NCBI RefSeq assembly: GCF_029633865.1
Contig: NC_079224.1
Coordinates: forward strand, 23,864,895 to 23,928,894
Reading direction: 5' to 3'
Source: Lampris incognitus
Taxonomy: Eukaryota; Chordata; Actinopteri; Lampriformes; Lampridae
Length of the DNA: 64,000 nt
Below, one piece after another: positions 1 to 16,205 of this stretch. Position 1 is the stretch's first letter. Every line of letters begins with the position of its first letter. The translations under genes were made by a program, and so were the position numbers. The notes beneath the pieces were generated by a model. The model had not been told where the DNA came from, did not search any database, and was given only the letters and a program-made list of their open reading frames with translations.

Positions 1-1630
1 GGCCTGCTTAACCTCGCTGAGTTTACGGCGCGCAGTTCCCTCAGGCAGCTCTTTACCGTAGCGGCGGCGTAACTGGGTGATGAGCGCGTGGTAGTCATCT
101 TTTATCGGAGCCGGCTGCGCGATGACAAAAGACATGGCGTTGTCCCTCAGTCGGAGATACAAGGCGTCCAAACAGGTCTCGTCGGTCCAGCCCCTCTTTC
201 TCGCCATCCGTTCGAATGGTCCAACGAAACTATCCCAGTCGCCCTTACCATCAAAAGTGGCGAGAAGCTTGATGTCATTTTCGTGTCCTCGGTCGGGACC
301 TTGTGAGCTTCGGTTGCCGCTCCGACTTTGAAGGTCTCCTGTCTGGCTCTGTTGACCTCTAGAGGAACCTGCCTGCCCTCCAACGCTGTCATCCAGCAGG
401 TTTCAGCCGCCGTTGCTGTTCAGGGACATTTGGCCACCCTGCATCCCGTCGGGGGGTGGTACTGCAGTCGCTCCATTTTTTCCACCATGACCGATCAGAG
501 TGCTGGTAAGTGGTGCGGGCTCACTGGGTCCATTTCCTGTATAGCGCAGGGCTGCTTGGGCCGCTTTGCTGCTCGGCCTGGCTGGCGTCTCCTCGTTGCG
601 CCGGTCGCTCAAGTTAGCCACTGCGGCCATAGCTGCTGGCAACAGGTGATCAGTGCCGTCTCGCTGTCTGGCCCCTGGGTTCTCCCGGGCCGGGATGAAC
701 TGCGAGAGTAGGCTCATGTCTTGCACCGTTCTGCTAGTTCGTTCTCCGAGCACAGCCCCTGCCGACCCTACACCACTATCGCTTTGAGGGCTACTAGGAG
801 AAACCCCTTGCTTCACTACTTGAGCGATGGGCGACAAACCGGGAGGCTCACCTTGGATATCTGAACGATGACGGGCCCAATCGGTGCGCTGAATGGGAGG
901 TGTGGGGGGACGAGATCGCTTAGCCACCGCTTCCGCTAGTCCATCGATACGCGCTGTGAGGGCCTCCATCTGCATCTCTATCTGGCGTTGCATCTTAACC
1001 TGGGTCTGGCGTTCCATGTTTTCCATCTGGCGTTGCATCTGAACCTGGGTCTGGTTCATGGTTTCCATCTGCGCCAGGAGGAGCTTCATCCAGGCGTGCT
1101 CTCCGGGGTCTTCTGTCCCCACACCAGCACCATCCAGACTCAACTCAGACTGTTCTTTTACATTTTCTTTGTCCTGTGACATTTTTATTTTTCCACTGAT
1201 TTACGTGACTACTGAAGAAATTACAGTGCTTCACAAAATGGCTGACTCACTCAGTTGCTGGCTAGCTATAGCGATGCCGCCAAAAAGCTGCTAAATGCTG
1301 CTTTGAAATGCTGCAGAATGTCAATGCTAATTAGCTAGCGCCATTGGACGTCCTTTTGTGCACTTTCAGGGTGAAACTCGGTGAAACAATATCCTCACAG
1401 TGTGAATGGCGTTGAGAAACTAATGAGTCTTTTTATTCACTTTTTCGTTTGGGTTCCACTTCATAAAGAAATTTCTTATTCACTTTTTTCGTTGGGGTTC
1501 TACTTCACGAAGAAGTTCAAAATGGCTTCTTGCTAGCTGGGTTAGCTCACAGTGTGCAGGCTGAATTATGCCGCCATGTGACCGGGGCAGGATCCTCCGG
1601 TGTTGAGATTATGGCGAATCCCAACCTTTT

Positions 1631-1648
1631 ATCCCACTTCTGACACCA
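1631..1648 (-). promoter_or_regulatory. Primer-binding site complementary to a tRNA-Leu 3' end
   Basis: The minus strand reads TGGTGTCAGAAGTGGGAT directly inside the LTR. Its reverse complement ends in CACCA, and the preceding bases match the usual vertebrate tRNA-Leu acceptor end. This is the place where minus-strand DNA synthesis is primed in the family. Confidence 0.7.
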
Positions 1649-1650
1649 CT

Positions 1651-2263
1651 TGTCGCGGTTTTTCTATAGCCCGGGTAACTATGGATGGAGGCGGGGACTT
1701 TTAGGTGCGACAAACCGGGCTTCACCACCGTTAGCTAGATAGCTGCGCCAATGCTAGGGCTAGCCTGCTAGTTAGCTAGTTAGCCGTGTGCTAATGGGTT
1801 AGCAAGCTCACCTTGGGACCAGGGCTGGTGATGGAACAGGACGGCTGAGCTCTAGGCGGGGCGGGAGATGGATGGCTGCTCTCCGGGGTGCGTGTCTCTC
1901 TCTCTCTCTGTACTCTGGCTCCGGTGTGACCGGGTGAATGTCTCTCTCAGTCTCTCTGGGGAAGCTCTCGGGGGTAGTCAGCTAGCTACAGGTACCGAGG
2001 CAGTCTGCTGCTAACACTACCACTGCTAGCCACCGTATCTACTGTCTAGCCCAGGATACGCTAGGTTTCCCTGCTCTATCCCACGCTAAGGTGACAGTCT
2101 ACGATATGGTTACTAAACAGTTCTGGCGCTTTGTCTCTCCCGCGGTGTCTAATATAGTTGCGTCTGTGACAGCGCGAGCTAACCTGTGATTGGTCCTCTA
2201 GCTGCACGAGCCCAGTGCAACATTCCAAGTACATCCCCAGGCATTTCCCACTACAATATGACA
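1651..2263 (-). repeat. 5' LTR of the leftmost retroelement
   Basis: On the minus strand the segment begins TGTCATATTG and ends CCGCGACA, the canonical TG..CA. It is followed by a 2-nt spacer and then the primer-binding site. The partner LTR is outside the window, so the boundary rests on TG..CA and PBS adjacency only. Confidence 0.7.
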
Positions 2264-2267
2264 TACC

Positions 2268-2572
2268 GGTACCGTCTGGGTGGGCAAATTCTAGTTGTGA
2301 TTTTTTTATACCTATACATCCCTAGTTTATGTTTTGATATGCTAGACCTCTCAGACTGGTAGCTTTTTTAGTGGTTATCGCCTGATGAAGTAAACCACCC
2401 CTGAAAGTAAACTGCATTTTTGTCGCTGGTACCTATCCTGGTTTAGGCTCATGGTCAAGACACTTTTCAGTGTTTTATAATATTGTGTTTGGTAACATTT
2501 TAAAGGGTGCTTTCTAAGCTTTCATTCAAGCCCACTGGTGAAGCTCTATGATAAACATAGTATAGGTCACTG
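2268..2572 (+). repeat. Left terminal inverted repeat of the nuclease-encoding element
   Basis: This segment, from the GGTACC palindrome to about GATAAACATAGTATAGG, aligns along its whole length with the reverse complement of 5905-6204. The match includes the landmarks TCTGGGTGGGCAAATTCTAG near the tip and TGGTCAAGACACTTTTCA in the interior. Confidence 0.85.
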
Positions 2573-2629
2573 GAAGGCAGAAAGTACAACAGAGCTGTCA
2601 AGCTACACAAGCTTGTTTACGAAGCACTG

Positions 2630-5085
2630 ATGGGGCTTGCCTGGAAAGGCTTTCTTCTGTGGCTTAAAGACCAACATCCAACAGAGGTTTTCCACCTTGA
2701 AGAAGCCCTGAATAACATCGACAACTTCCATTGTGACTTCCGTCAGGCAAGACTCAAACAACTTCTTGAGAATGTTTCAATCAACCACACCATGGAACTG
2801 TTGCAGGTCTGCCTAGACTCCCTCCGAACCCAGCATGGTCCTTCAGCCTTTTGCATGTCATACGTTGATATGACAGAGATTATGTTGGGCCTCATTCGAG
2901 CTTCCAGAGAAGGCAACTGGATGTTGCATCTTGCATGCATCTGAGAGATGATCCCTTGGTGTTTTGCTTATGACAAGCTCAACTACGCTCACTAACTGTC
3001 CTACTACAATGCCAAGATAACGCAACTGCCTGTGGAACACCCTGAAGTGCATCCCCACTTTCTGCAGGGAGGCTTCTCTGTCCAAATTGGCAGCCAAAAT
3101 CCTTTTGGGCGAATTCCTGTTGATCAGACCATCGAGGAGACAGTAAACAAGGACATGCAAACACCTGGAGGAACAAAAAGCTTCAGCCTCAAGCCTGCAG
3201 CTGTCTCCAAGTACTACTTAACATCATAGTACCGCAGTGCCTACCTGAGGCAACTGAGGGAGATGGTGGGTAGAGGAGATTCTCAGCTCAATCACCCGGG
3301 CTTACAACTGCCCTGGATCAAAAGAGATGAGGCTGATGTACAGTCCATTGTTGATATCCTGGAAAACTGCTGGGTGAATCTGCTGAGTCCAGACCAATAT
3401 GAGTTTGTCAACTTGTCAAGTGCCACTGTTGCCCCGCCAGATGTGGCCAATGACCTGCTTGAGGCCCAAAAGATAGGAGAGGAAGCACATCAAGCCTTCA
3501 AACATGAACGTCTTGAGACAACACCACCAATTACACAGTTCCATGACAAGATGGAAAAAAAAGAAGCTGAAAACATTCTCAGAGATTCAAAAGAAACCAC
3601 GCAGCAAAGGGCAAGCCAAGGAAGTAGTTCTTAAGGCAGATAGGAATCTGTTTGGCCACATGGTTCTGGTGGCCCAGAGCCGAGAGCTACATATGAGTGA
3701 TGTGTTAGCTCATCCCCTGGGACCACTGCCATGGGCCCTAGCTAATGGGGATGGATCTCTCCGTAAGACTAACAAGGCAGCTCTGGCCAGAGAGTTGGAA
3801 AAGACTGTTGCCCCAGCAGAAGTCATTCCAGAACCATCAACAATTATCATCGATGGAATGAGCTTGGTGAAAAAGATGAAAGGGAATGACAAGACATTTG
3901 CACAGCTGGCAGAATCAACACTAGCTAGGGTCCTACATGAAGGTGCCAAGAGTGAACGCATTGATGTGGTCTTTGATGTTTACAAAGACATGTCAATCAA
4001 AGATGCAGAAAGGGTAAACAGAGGTGCAGACTTGGGGATCCAGTTCAGGAGTATTGTTTCTGGCCACAACATCCAGCAGTGGAGAAAACTACTCTGCAGT
4101 GCTGCCAGCAAAACCAGTCTAATCAAGTTCTTGGTTGAAGAATGGAAAGCACCCATGCACAGACAAAAGCTAAAAGACAAGACCTTAGATGTTACCTGTG
4201 AAGAGGTCTGCTTCAAAATCAGCAAGAACAAGTGGGAGGAAGTAACACAGCTCAAATCCTCTCAGGAGGAGGCTGACACCTGCATGCTATTGCATGCTCG
4301 TCAAGCGGCGGAGTCTGGCTACAAGGCTGTGATCATCACAGCTGATGACACAGATGATCTGGTGCTGACTCTAGGTTTGAGTAAAGACATCCCATGCCAA
4401 GTATACCAAAAATGTGGCACACAGAGCCGGACAAGGTTCCTGGACATCACCAAACTCTCCCAGTCACTTGGAGATAGTGTTGATGGTGCCTTGATTGGTA
4501 TGCATGTATTCACCGGCTGCGACACTGTTAGCCCATTTGCAGGAGGTGGGAAAGTGAGCACCCTCAAACAGATGTCAGACAGGACATACCAAGAAGCCTT
4601 CCTTGAACTTGGCCATGCTTGGGATGTGTCTGATGAGCTCTTCAAGAAGCTGCAGGAAATCACGTGCCACATGTATGTACCCCTCCACACACACTACAGA
4701 TGTCAACGTGCTTCGGTACCAACTTTTCTGCACCAAATGTGGGGAGGTAGAGTCTAGTCAACTTCCAACATGGAAGGATTGCCTATTAATGCATTCTCTT
4801 CGTGCCAACTATCAGGCTGCAATCTGGAAATGGTCTCTTCAAGCCCAGCCATCTGTACCAAGCCCCAAGGACCATGGATGGACCACAGACGATGAGGAGC
4901 CGCTTGAGATCCAGTGGATGCGTGGTTCTCCAGCACCAGATGCTGTCTTGCAGCTGATGTCCTGCAAGTGTGTGAGGTCGTGCCAGCTACCAGAGTGCAC
5001 ATGCCTCAACAACGGCCTGAAGTCCTGTGTAAATTACAAACTTGTTCCAACCAATGCAGTGAGTAAGTGCCTGTTGCACAGCTGA
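2630..5085 (+). pseudogene. Decayed element-borne nuclease: FEN1/XPG-like core plus CXC cluster
   Basis: Coding similarity runs through three frames. The N-terminal part (2630-3565) has two in-frame stops (near 2942 and 3227). A shift in the A-run near 3550 leads to the 3504-4757 frame, and another near 4680 leads to the 4603-5085 frame. The central frame has the ordered acidic motifs of FEN1/XPG nucleases: IIIDGMS (Asp at 3852), VVFDVYKD (Asp at 3974), QEEADT (Glu 4266/4269, Asp 4275), ADDTDD (4344-4358), and GCDT followed by a Gly-rich GGGK (Asp at 4521). These correspond to VDAS, FDGK, EAEA, EDMD and GCDY..GIGPK of FEN1. The C-terminal part has SCKCVRSC..PECTC..GLKSC, a tesmin/TSO1-like CXC cluster that usually binds DNA. 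No DDE catalytic core is visible. Function in transposition is inference. Confidence 0.7.
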
Positions 5086-5282
5086 CGAACTCAGATGTGG
5101 ATGACAGTGATGTTGATGATGTTGAACTGTAGTCACAGATGGCATGGTGTCTCAGGAAGGGTAGATTAAATTGTCTTAATATTGTTCTGAAAGACTGGAC
5201 ACATTTTGAATACTGTTGTTCATATACGTACATCTTAACAAATTAAACTACTTTTGACAAACTTTACCTGGCATACTTCCCT

Positions 5283-5575
5283 CACATACCTGTGGAAACA
5301 AAAATAGTCATATATTGTACTTACCTACCTTATTTACCTTTTATAGCCTACCTGTGAAAACAACATGGTTATACACGTACCTACCTTACTTACCTTTTAT
5401 AACCTACCTGTGGAAACAACATGGTTATACACTTACCTACCTTTCTTACCTTTTACAGCCTACCTGTGGAAACAACATAGTTATACACCTATTACCTTAC
5501 TTACCTTTTATAGCCTACCTGTGGAAACAACATGGTTATACACTTACCTACCTTACTTACCTGCTATAGGTGTGG
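5283..5575 (+). repeat. 56-bp minisatellite inside the TIR element
   Basis: About 4.5 tandem units with period 55-56 bp; phase marks CCTACCTGTG at 5347, 5403, 5459 and 5514. The unit carries the words ACAACATGGTTATACAC and TTACCTTTTATA. It lies between the CXC coding end and the right TIR. Without spacer diversity, it is not a CRISPR. Confidence 0.85.
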
Positions 5576-5904
5576 CCAAAAATGTTCATACATTTACACT
5601 TACTTGGCAAGGCATACTTAAAGAGCTATGGAAACACAATTTTACATTTACCTAACAAACCTATGAAGACAACTTGAGAAATTTCAGCCAGAGTCATCCC
5701 TCTTATTTTAGGCCTGAAATCACATCTAACAATGAAATAGTATGGATATAGTATACATTTCCTAAATCCTTGGAGTCCTGTGAGTATTCCACTTTTTGTC
5801 TTTTGTGTCTCTGATGTTCCCTGATACCACGGAGCTTAAATAAAGTGTATAGTCTAGGCGAAAATTGTAGAAAAATTTGTGTTTTTGATGGTTTGAAGAG
5901 CTCT

Positions 5905-6204
5905 AGTGAACTATATGTTTATCAGAGAGCTTCAGCAGTGGGCTTAAATGAAAGCTTAGAGAGCACCCTTTAAAATGATACCAAACACAATATTATAAAA
6001 CATTGAAAAGTGTCTTGACCATGAGCCTAAACCAGGATATGCACCTGCGGCAAAAATGCAGTTTACTTTAGGGGGTGGTTTACTACATGAGGTGATAACC
6101 ACTAAAAAGCTACCAGTCTGAGAGGTCTTTCATATCAAAACATAAACTAGGGATGTATAGGAATAAAAAAATCCCAACTAGAATTTGCCCACCCAGATGG
6201 TACC
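5905..6204 (-). repeat. Right terminal inverted repeat of the nuclease-encoding element
   Basis: This is the reverse-complement partner of 2268-2572. The arms differ by scattered substitutions and short indels, which suggests an old insertion rather than a recent one. Confidence 0.85.
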
Positions 6205-6224
6205 AGCATCCGGTCTGGCCCATG

Positions 6225-6328
6225 GACTATAGTGACGCCCAATCAAGCCGAAGGTAACAAAGGGATTCGAACCGATGATCCCCGTGTTGTTAAGCAGCGG
6301 AATAGACCGCCAAGCTACCCGGACGTCA
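6225..6328 (-). repeat. tRNA-headed SINE, family A (head fragment)
   Basis: On the minus strand this reads as a tRNA-like head with an A-box-like GTAGCTTGGCGGTCTA and a B-box GGTTCGAATCCC, matching the heads at 27332, 32703 and 37572. It sits directly beside the right end of the TIR element, so that element may have inserted into or next to the SINE. Confidence 0.65.
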
Positions 6329-7206
6329 ATGAATTCTTTAAAGAAAAAAAGTCAAGCTATTCATCAAGAAACAGAAATGTGTGAGTTTCTCAAACTTTCA
6401 TATACAATATCAGAGCTTGCCAGTAGTTGGAGTCATATGGTTACTCTATTTCATGGGAAGGGGCTTTTAATGTTATTTATTAAATTTTCCTGAGAAGCAT
6501 AACTTGATTGAATTATGGAAAAAAAACTTTTTACATTTTCTCTGTCAGTTAAATCAGCCACCAATACATAGTGATCTGGATCTCTATTTGGCTTTATTAA
6601 AATATATTTATTAGACTCATGGCACAGTGAAGTCACTTTTGTTGGTTTCAATGCACATCTTTCGAAATATTCAAAAATACCTCAGAAAAGTAACGGTCAA
6701 ACAAATGGCACATAACAAATGACTACATTCATGATCTGGAAAACACAACTGTTTTGATTGGGTTATACAAATAAAATTGACTTGACTTGATGTGGCAGGA
6801 AATAACTGAAAAGCTGAGGTAGTTAGACTTTGGAGAAGAACTAAATTTTAACTCAAACTCTTACTCCACGCAGACAGAGCTATATCTTGTAATAAAATCC
6901 AATTCTCCTTAAAAAAAGGGGGGAGGGATAAAGCATTCATTAAAAAGTACCAAATTGAATTACAACCTCCAGTCAGTGTCTTTACAGGCTCTGGAATTGA
7001 ATCTTCTCTACCATTGCAAGCCACTGTGAAACATATCCTATGCTTCAGGTCATCACAGAATAATCAGGTACAAGTTTAGGGTTACTCTATGAGCCAAACA
7101 CATGTTCCAGTTAAGGGCTAGGGAGAGACACAACACCAAAGTGGAGATTGGCTATTGCTAGTGCCAGGACCAGGAAATCAAGATAATGCCATGGTGTGTC
7201 TAAGTT
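6329..7206 (-). other. FBXO36 3' UTR and flank
   Basis: AT-rich sequence downstream of the FBXO36 stop. On the minus strand, AATAAA signals occur at 6593-6598 and 6476-6481, so the 3' UTR probably ends near 6575 or 6460. No other coding signal is seen. Confidence 0.5.
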
Positions 7207-12346
<5,140 letters not shown>

Positions 12347-12431
12347 GTTGAAAAGTTTGTCCTGTGCGTCGTCATGACAACAAGCATCTCCCGCGTCACC
12401 GGACGGCCCTCTTCTCTTCACTTTGCCGTTT

Positions 12432-12522
12432 CGTAAGTTTTCAATCCATCCCTTATCCAAACCGCTTATCCTGCTCTCAGGGCCGCGGGGATGCTGGAGC
12501 CTATCCCAGCAGTCTGGCATAA
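12432..12522 (-). repeat. SINE family B 3'-end fragment at the FBXO36 promoter
   Basis: The segment matches the tail of the full copy at 49893-50241 in reverse orientation (AACCGCTTATCCTGCT, ATGCTGGAGCCTATCCCAGCAG). It lies 86 bp upstream of the FBXO36 start codon, so it may form part of the 5' UTR or promoter. Confidence 0.75.
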
Positions 12523-12609
12523 ATACAAGTAAACACTCGCATTTAAAAACATTTTGAAACCGACATGGCTACCTTGATTTAGCTCTTCATTTTTACAAAT
12601 GCCAACTAC

Positions 12610-14038
12610 AAATTGTAGTTAAAAATCTTTTATTTACACATATTTATATATGTACATGTTGACTTAGCTAATCTTGTAAAGACGAATAACACATAGTAAC
12701 TGGTGGCACAAGCGAGACCCTCATTCTCCAAAATCAACCACTGGCCAAGTAAAAGGAAATGTCAGATTGAAAGTTCCAGCCTTGCCTCATTAAAGCAAGC
12801 TGCAGAAAATTAAAGTAATTTCCACCTGCCTTTCTCCTCAGAGGCGTTTCAATCGAGAAGCAAGGAGATGTGCAAGACTTGTGATTTAGACATGGGCATT
12901 ACTATAAAAACAGCATTAATGTTCAAATTTTGTGCAACGGTGGGATGGATCTGGGTACTTCTTATTAACTATGGCAATGGGTCACCCATGACCAAATGAG
13001 ATGTCTTTCCTTCACCTGTGGGAGTTTCAGATCACCACATTACATAAGACCCTGTGGCTGCTTCTGAACAGCTTCACCTGTAGCTACACCCTCAGAGAAC
13101 ACATGAAATATCATTGAGAATAGCCAAAAGCAAACAAATGCCTGTTCGCCTACCCGATCATCTGAAGAGGCAGGAAGTCTCAGGCAGTCACATTTCCACT
13201 GAGCCATCCTGAATTTCAAATGAACCCAACTGCTTTCACATTTGTGCAGAAGTACAAGAAATCGACAAGTATACATGCGATTGTATATTTGACTGTTCCA
13301 CCAACAGGCCGGGAATAACTCGTCCATCTTTTCGTAGATCCAGCCACTTGTTTCAGATCTACATTCCTTTCAAAACTTGTGGGATTTAACATTTCAGAAA
13401 GAAGGCAACTGGTGACACTTCAGGATGGCACTCTGCACCTGCAAGTTCATCAATGACATTTTTGCCCCTCAATTTCAATGCTGTATTATAGCCTACCTGT
13501 ATATGCTAAAATCAAGGAAAAAAATCCCTTAATCCCTTTCTCAAATTAAATACATCCATCAATAGCTTGGTAAAAACCCACGCAGATCATGGACTTGAAT
13601 GGGAACCCTGTTAATACCCTTAAACTACAGACCCTTAATTAAGCAGATACAATGTAGTGGCTTTTCTAGGGGTGTCTATACTCACCCTTGTTATCTCAGT
13701 ACTTTGTTATACATGACATGTACTTAACTGTGATTATAAATGATATGCACAGACCTTAGAGTCATAAACAAAAAAATAAAATATATATATATTTCATATA
13801 TATAATGTATATAGTCCAAAGAGTATAATTGTTTCTTTTTTCCAGAACAGTCCCTTAGTCTTAAATATAGTCCTTTGCACTCCTTCATAGTGTTGTAAAC
13901 TTTTTTCTTCAAGAAAAAAAAAATCTTTGTTTAAAAGTCTTTCTTTTAAGAAATGTACTGTCACTAGTTGTGTAAAGGAACAGACGTGTTGAATATGTGC
14001 TGCATGCTGGCCCCTTGTGGTGGGGACCCAGAGGTGTG
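12610..14038 (-). other. AGFG1 3' UTR
   Basis: A 1.4-kb stretch after the AGFG1 stop with no other coding signal. A minus-strand AATAAA at 12629-12634 is the best poly(A) candidate. The extent is inference. Confidence 0.5.
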
Positions 14039-15943
14039 CTACAGAAATGGGTTGGTAGAGGAGCCACTAGAGGGAAAAGATCCGGAAGGGGCTCCTGCCT
14101 GAAACACACAACAGAGGAAGGGAACAAAACCAAGTGAATGGCTTGAGTAGGCTTGCAGATAGACGAACAGAAACAGTAACATGACAGCTGTTGTAAAACT
14201 GTAATTTAATTGAAGGTAAAACCTACATTGTAGTCACCAATGATTTGTCAAATAATTTATTATTTTTAAGTAAACTGAGCCTGATCTATACAGGGCTTCA
14301 TCTACCCACAGTACATGCTTTGAGGCCTTTCCTTGGTAGTCTCTCAAAAACAAAAAAAAAGAAAAAAGAATGACAATACAGGCTCACCATGAATGGGTTA
14401 TTGGACATGCCAGGGCCAGCCATGGGCTGCCTAAAGGTCATGGAAGGCTTGTTTTGACTATAGGCTGGGAATGCAGGGCCTAGAGGGAAATAGTAAAGTG
14501 AGATTGGGAGGTTGAATATTTTAAAGCAAGGTGAATATTTTGTCCCCTATACTGCAGCCTATAACAATTTAAATTTTCTTAATATTTGGCTTAAATGCTG
14601 AAATCTTTAAAGGAATGCTAGGTCATAAAAGTTGCATTTAAATATTCATTTTACAGTAAGCCAGACAAAGATTTTTAAGTAATGACTAAGACTGTAAAAT
14701 GAAACTCTGCCAGGTGAGCTTACACTCAGGGCATGCATTCAGAGCTCAAGGAATGATTCCAGATGTGTTCATTACATTTTTATTCGGGAAAACAAAGCTG
14801 TGGAAGGGACTGCACTAATCACCAGTAAATTTGTTACTTAGTTTGTGTGTTAAGTCCTTACTAAGTTCTTAGTATTGACTAAAAAGTTGTTAGCAAGTGA
14901 CTTGCTAGTTTGGGTTGCCCTACTCAAATGTCAGAAATATCAGCTCCCATAAAGCCAGTAAAGCAAGTAATGTATAATTTGGTTACTAGGCAAACACTAT
15001 AACTACCTAATTAAAAACATTTCACCTAGATTAATGTGGAAGAGCAAATCTTCCTCACAATGCAATATGGAACACAGATGACCACTGTATATATCCAGGG
15101 ATCATAGCCCTTCATGTAATACCTGTTGACCTTCTAATAATTTCTTCATTTTCTAATATAGTAGTCATTCAAATACATTCTAAACTAGCCACATATGTGA
15201 TGTTGCTGTGGTTACTACTGTTGTTTTCTTATTGTTATTGCTGTTGTTTGCCAATTATCAGTTTTGCTGTGAGCTAGCTAGCAACTGTCAAGGCTATGGT
15301 TTCACCTGCTACTGTAAAATATTTAGAAACAACTATAGTCTAACAACTATTAAGTGGTGCAATCTTTTTTTATTTGATATGGTGTAAATACAGACAGTAA
15401 ATACTTGTATTACAACTAGACTTAGTTTGGACTTACACACAGCTGTTGAAACCGACCCCTGTACTCTAAAATGCAACCCCTGATAATTGTGCAGTAGCTG
15501 TCACCAAAAAGTTAATGCTCTCTAGGCGCAGCCAAACTTGCACTTAATTTCAAGCATAGAGTGCCATCATGTGGATAAAAGTCAAATCTATGTCAGGGCA
15601 AATGAAGCAGTTTAGTTTAAATGTCTGGTCTTTCATTCACTGGCCATCTTTGACTTTTCATTGACAGGTACTGCACAGGTAGAAACTGGCTTAGAAGAGA
15701 GGGATGTTGGGCCCACTAACCATTAGGCTGAGGGTGATAGGCCCCTGGCTGGGGGTAGGGAATAGGGGCCTGGCCGGGGAAGGGTGGCTGGAAGGTTCCA
15801 CTGAAACTGGTCGGGAAGCAGTAAGAGGATGCATTCCCAAAGCCGGCAGGCATGCTCATAGAGCCAGTACCGAATGAGGCTACCACGTACACATGCACAA
15901 ACATACACATAGCATGTGTGCACAGCATATGTGCGCGCGCGCG

Positions 15944-15990
<47 letters not shown>

Positions 15991-16159
15991 GGTAGAGTAA
16001 GATTTAGGCATAGACTTACTTGATCAAATTACTACTTTGCTTACTTGCAAACACTACTGGCTTCCATCAAATAAAAAACACCTGACACAAATGTCTAGGC
16101 AAGTGTAATTAATATTCTAAGCTTTAAACATTATATATATATATATATATATACATACA

Positions 16160-16205
<46 letters not shown>

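Larger units (their letters stand above)
1..2263 (-). mobile_element. LTR retroelement fossil, 5' part (LTR, primer-binding site, gag), cut by window edge
   Basis: Read on the minus strand, this is the 5' part of an LTR retrotransposon, probably Ty3/gypsy-like. A 5' LTR lies at 1651-2263, a tRNA-Leu-type primer-binding site at 1631-1648, and gag-type coding sequence at about 1-1182. The gag region starts MSQDKENVKEQSEL and has a Met/Gln-rich coiled-coil-like stretch followed by a low-complexity linker. A gag core with residues such as FDGKGDWDSF and ARKRGW lies near the window start. Pol and the 3' LTR are outside the window, so completeness and age cannot be judged; the visible part looks mildly decayed. 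The LTR's outer end abuts the TIR element that starts at 2268, so the two insertions are neighbours. Family assignment is inference. Confidence 0.75.
2268..6204 (+). mobile_element. TIR-bounded DNA element encoding a FEN1/XPG-like nuclease with CXC domain
   Basis: Two long terminal inverted repeats (about 2268-2572 and 5905-6204, about 90% alike by eye) enclose a decayed coding region on the plus strand (2630-5085) and a 56-bp minisatellite. The outermost shared bases at both ends are the palindrome GGTACC, followed inward by [G/A]TCTGGGTGGGCAAATTC. The palindrome could be a target-site duplication or part of the TIR. I recognise the protein as a type found in many copies in fish and cnidarian genomes, but I cannot place the element in a named superfamily. 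Academ-type transposons are known to carry an XPG-like nuclease, so a relationship is possible. The copy is old: its reading frame is interrupted several times. Confidence 0.7.

Noticed and set aside
5283-5575. CRISPR-like array
   Set aside because: The repeats are contiguous with no unique spacers and lie in a eukaryotic transposon; it is a minisatellite.
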